DNA from: Polaribacter sp.
GTDB taxonomy: Bacteria; Bacteroidota; Bacteroidia; Flavobacteriales; Flavobacteriaceae
Assembly: GCA_028336245.1 (NCBI GenBank)
Contig: JAOKTT010000008.1
Location: 1-52,872, forward strand
Length of the DNA: 52,872 nucleotides
Direction: 5' to 3'
The translations under genes were made by a program, and so were the position numbers. Position 1 is the stretch's first letter; each line of letters opens with the position of its first letter. The notes under the pieces were generated by a model. It saw nothing but the letters and a program-made list of their open reading frames with translations, had not been told where the DNA came from and did no database searches. Shown in pieces: positions 50,556 to 52,872 of the stretch.

Positions 50556-51382
50556 TGGCTAAAAAACAAAAAGACATGTCTTTTTTAGGACATTTAGAAG
50601 AATTAAGATGGCATTTAGTGCGCAGTGCATCTGCTATTTTTATTATTGGTATTCTCTTATTTATATTTCAAAAAGAAGTTTACGAGCACTTTTTGTTAGC
50701 ACACCGGAAGTCGGATTTCATTACCTATCAAATATTCTGTGATTTTTTTAGCCTCTTTGGCTTCGATAGTACATTTTGCAATGTAGCTTTTACTGATAAT
50801 TTAATTAGTTTAAAACCTACACAACAATTAATGAACGCCATTTGGTCTTCTTTCATTTTAGGTATTATTCTTTCATTCCCTTACCTTTTGTGGGAAATTT
50901 GGAGATTTATCTCCCCAGGATTAACAAAAAATGAAGTAAAAAGCTCTCAAGGGTTTATTTTCATTGCTTCTTTTTTATTTTTCTGTGGAATTGCTTTTAG
51001 TTTCTTCGTAATTGCACCAATATCCATTCATTTCCTATACAATTATCAAATTTCAGAATTGATACAAAATAATTTCACACTAGACTCGCACATCGGTTTG
51101 GTTACAAACATGCTACTTGGTGTTTCTATCCTTTTTGAATTGCCTGTATTAATTTATTTTCTAACAAAAATTGGCTTGGTAACTCCAGATTTTTTAAGGA
51201 AATATAGAAAACATGCACTCGTAGTTGTATTAATTTTAGCTGCCATTATTACACCTCCAGATATTGCGAGTCAAGTAATTGTAGCAATACCCATACTTAT
51301 TTTGTATGAAATAAGTATAAAAGTCTCGAAAATAGTGATTAAAAAACAACAAAAAAATGCACAAAAAAGTCCAAGAGTTTAA
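50555..51382 (+). CDS. tatC: Sec-independent protein translocase TatC
   Basis: The 275-residue protein starts with the conserved FLGHLEELRWHL (10-21) and has six membrane helices, with the motif LWEIWRFISPGLTKNEVK after helix 2. The first periplasmic loop is longer than in E. coli and contains two cysteines, C62 and C75. TatC recognises twin-arginine signal peptides and exports folded proteins with TatA. No tatA gene is in the window. The gene begins at the last base of kdsD and its end overlaps the next gene by 26 bases. Confidence 0.95.
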   Translation: MAKKQKDMSFLGHLEELRWHLVRSASAIFIIGILLFIFQKEVYEHFLLAHRKSDFITYQIFCDFFSLFGFDSTFCNVAFTDNLISLKPTQQLMNAIWSSFILGIILSFPYLLWEIWRFISPGLTKNEVKSSQGFIFIASFLFFCGIAFSFFVIAPISIHFLYNYQISELIQNNFTLDSHIGLVTNMLLGVSILFELPVLIYFLTKIGLVTPDFLRKYRKHALVVVLILAAIITPPDIASQVIVAIPILILYEISIKVSKIVIKKQQKNAQKSPRV

Positions 51383-51707
51383 TGACTACCGTTCTAAAAT
51401 GAACAAGAAAATATTAGCCTCTGATAATAAAGTAATTAAAAGAATATTTAATTTAGACACCAATGCCTTTAAAGAAGGCCATTTACCCGTTAAAACAAAA
51501 GAATTATTAGGCCTAGTAGCCTCTGCTGTTTTAAGATGTGACGACTGTGTACAATATCACTTAGAAGCTGCTAAAGAAAATGGCGTTACTACAGAGGAAA
51601 TGATGGAAACCATGTCTATCGCAAATTTAATTGGTGGCACTATTGTAATCCCCCATTTAAGAAAGGCACTGGAGTACTGGGAAGCTCTTGATGAAACTAC
51701 TGCATAA
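51357..51707 (+). CDS. Carboxymuconolactone decarboxylase-like (AhpD-type) protein
   Basis: The 116-residue helical protein has the AhpD-type redox motif C61-x2-C64-x3-H68 in CDDCVQYHLEAA, followed by TTEEMMETMSIANLIGGTIVIPHLRKAL. Related proteins reduce peroxiredoxins or act as decarboxylases; a thiol-redox role is more likely here because of the CxxC. It overlaps the end of tatC by 26 bases, though a start at the ATG of 51399 would remove the overlap. The operon link with TatC could be historical only. Confidence 0.85.
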   Translation: MHKKVQEFNDYRSKMNKKILASDNKVIKRIFNLDTNAFKEGHLPVKTKELLGLVASAVLRCDDCVQYHLEAAKENGVTTEEMMETMSIANLIGGTIVIPHLRKALEYWEALDETTA

Positions 51708-51786
51708 GTATGCACTATATTGCGCATTTAAATTCTTTAAGAAAGGTTTAAGGCTCTTCACATAGTTATTTATTACTTTTACGAAA

Positions 51787-51811
51787 ATCAACAATTTCAA
51801 AATTTGTTGAT
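51787..51811. repeat. Inverted repeat ahead of lptB
   Basis: ATCAACAA (51787-51794) and TTGTTGAT (51804-51811) form a perfect eight-base stem with a nine-base loop, ending 16 bases before the lptB ATG. It may be an operator, a leader hairpin or the end of the upstream transcript. Confidence 0.4.
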
Positions 51812-51827
51812 CTTACATTTATAAAAC

Positions 51828-52565
51828 ATGATTTTAAAAGCAGAAAACATTCAAAAGATCTACGGGAGTAGAAAAGTGGTGAAAGGAATTTCTCTGGAGG
51901 TCCAACAGGGTGAAATTATTGGACTCCTTGGCCCCAATGGAGCCGGAAAGACCACCTCTTTTTATATGATTGTAGGTATGATTAAGCCAAATGCTGGTAA
52001 AATATTCTTGAATGATGAAGAAATCACAAAAGATGCAATGTATAAACGTGCACAAAAAGGAATTGGTTACCTCGCGCAAGAGGCATCTATTTTTAGAAAA
52101 TTGTCTGTAGAAGACAATATTATGGCTGTATTACAATTTACGGGTCGCTCTAAAAAGGAACAAAAAATAAAGCTAGAATCTTTAATAGAAGAGTTTAATA
52201 TTGGTCATGTTCGCAAGAATCGAGGCGATTTGCTTTCTGGAGGTGAAAGACGAAGAACAGAAATTGCACGCTGTTTGGCTTCTGATCCCAATTTTATACT
52301 TTTAGACGAGCCCTTTGCTGGGGTAGATCCCATAGCTGTAGAGGATATACAGAGTATTGTGGCACAATTAAAAAATAGAAATATTGGAATTTTAATCACA
52401 GATCACGATGTGCAGGCAACTTTAGCCATAACAGATAAAACGTACCTAATGTATAATGGTAGTATTCTAAAAGAAGGGACTCCTGAGGAATTAGCTGCGG
52501 ATGAAATGGTGCGTAAAGTATATTTAGGAAATGATTTTGAATTGAAAAGAAAAAAGATTTTTTAA
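51828..52565 (+). CDS. lptB: LPS export ABC transporter ATP-binding protein
   Basis: A 245-residue ATPase with Walker A GPNGAGKTT (about 35-43), the LptB-type segment YKRAQKGIGYLAQEASIFRKLSVEDNIMAV, signature LLSGGERRRTEIARCLA, Walker B FILLDEPFAGVDP and switch histidine ITDHDV. LptB powers extraction of LPS from the inner membrane by LptFG and its delivery to the outer membrane. The gene is downstream of the KDO precursor gene, in keeping with an envelope cluster; a 120-base spacer may contain its own promoter. Confidence 0.96.
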   Translation: MILKAENIQKIYGSRKVVKGISLEVQQGEIIGLLGPNGAGKTTSFYMIVGMIKPNAGKIFLNDEEITKDAMYKRAQKGIGYLAQEASIFRKLSVEDNIMAVLQFTGRSKKEQKIKLESLIEEFNIGHVRKNRGDLLSGGERRRTEIARCLASDPNFILLDEPFAGVDPIAVEDIQSIVAQLKNRNIGILITDHDVQATLAITDKTYLMYNGSILKEGTPEELAADEMVRKVYLGNDFELKRKKIF

Positions 52566-52584
52566 TTTTTTATTATTGGGGTTT

Positions 52585-52872
52585 TTAAATTAAACAGCCC
52601 CCTGTTCCATTCTCTTTTGTTTCTTGAAGCCTAATACTTCCGCCTAACCTTTCCAATATTGCAGAGACCTTGGGCATACCGATGCCTGTACCATTATTAT
52701 TTCCTAATGTTTCAAAAAGTGAAAATGCTTTTGTATGGTATTTTGCAGCGATTCCAAAACCATTATCCGTATAAATAATTTTATAACAATCGGCAGCAAT
52801 TTCTATAGATATCGAAATAATGAGTGTTGATACTAAACAATATCTAGATTTAAAATATTATGCGCACAAAAA
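52585..52872 (-). pseudogene. Histidine kinase C-terminus with an in-frame stop
   Basis: Read on the minus strand, the last 91 codons encode the HATPase region: YTDNGFGI (N and G1 box), KAFSLFETLG (F box), GTGIGMPKV (G2 box) and GGSIRLQETKENGTGG. Four codons from the window edge an in-frame TAA (52858-52860) falls where the N box is expected (FLCA, stop, YFKSR). No ATG follows the stop. Either the gene is broken by a nonsense change, or a frameshift lies nearby. The rest is outside the window. It converges on lptB with 19 bases between stop codons. Confidence 0.6.

Noticed and set aside
1-52872. tRNA genes, rRNA genes, CRISPR arrays, insertion sequences, prophage
   Set aside because: No tRNA-like TpsiC arm with acceptor pairing, no regularly spaced repeats and no transposase or phage genes were found by eye; a tRNAscan or IS search would settle this.

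Overview
This window looks like chromosomal DNA of a member of the Bacteroidota, most likely a marine Flavobacteriaceae bacterium. The grounds are the AT-rich composition, a fused lpxC-fabZ gene, a PorX response regulator with a PglZ-like effector (type IX secretion control), a TonB-dependent receptor and a small exported protein carrying CarboxypepD-type regulatory domains, several -7 boxes of the form TAnnTTTG, and few Shine-Dalgarno sequences. No rRNA, tRNA, insertion sequence, prophage or CRISPR array was seen. Most of the window is core genome.

Layout. 1-2141: tail of an HlyD-type adaptor and a TolC-type channel. 2154-4793 (minus): thioesterase, DEAD-box helicase, TRIC-type channel and MaoC hydratase. 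4898-7880: MATE exporter, DUF2461 and DUF1853 proteins. 8003-12309 (minus): a MacAB-like exporter made of an ATPase, two separate permeases and an adaptor, closed by a clear terminator. 12490-13563: DCC thiol protein and HAD phosphatase. 13556-14222: a decayed-looking stretch with a short protein resembling the N-terminus of a longer methyltransferase. 14297-18078: cysteine dioxygenase and a group II PLP decarboxylase, divergent from a sodium:solute symporter; together these suggest hypotaurine synthesis. 18400-22455: small exported protein, prohibitin-like protein and a VWA-like membrane protein. 22551-30815 (minus): fabG, sucD, an extra lpxD-like gene, efp, lpxA, lpxC-fabZ, lpxD and an HD-domain protein, forming a lipid A and fatty-acid block. 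30997-34747 (plus): porX, tsaE, alanine dehydrogenase and a DUF4258 protein. 34806-36744: TrmH, sirtuin and a DUF6495 protein. 36805-41163 (minus): Oar-like TonB receptor and the rpsF-rpsR-rplI operon. 41405-45467 (minus): priA and an RlmL-like methyltransferase, separated by 400 bases of unexplained sequence. 45691-47090: methyltransferase and ZIP transporter. 47265-49463 (minus): recQ. 49587-52565 (plus): arabinose-5-phosphate isomerase, tatC, an AhpD-like protein and lptB. 52585-52872 (minus): a histidine kinase tail with an in-frame stop.

The genes converge mainly on envelope construction: lipid A acylation, the KDO precursor step, LPS export, Tat translocation, type IX secretion control and efflux. 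The best candidates for new biology are the cysteine-to-hypotaurine cassette, the non-coding region between priA and the RlmL-like gene, TTG-started genes whose starts abut or overlap tiny upstream reading frames, and a RecQ without zinc-binding cysteines. None of these is proven by sequence alone.
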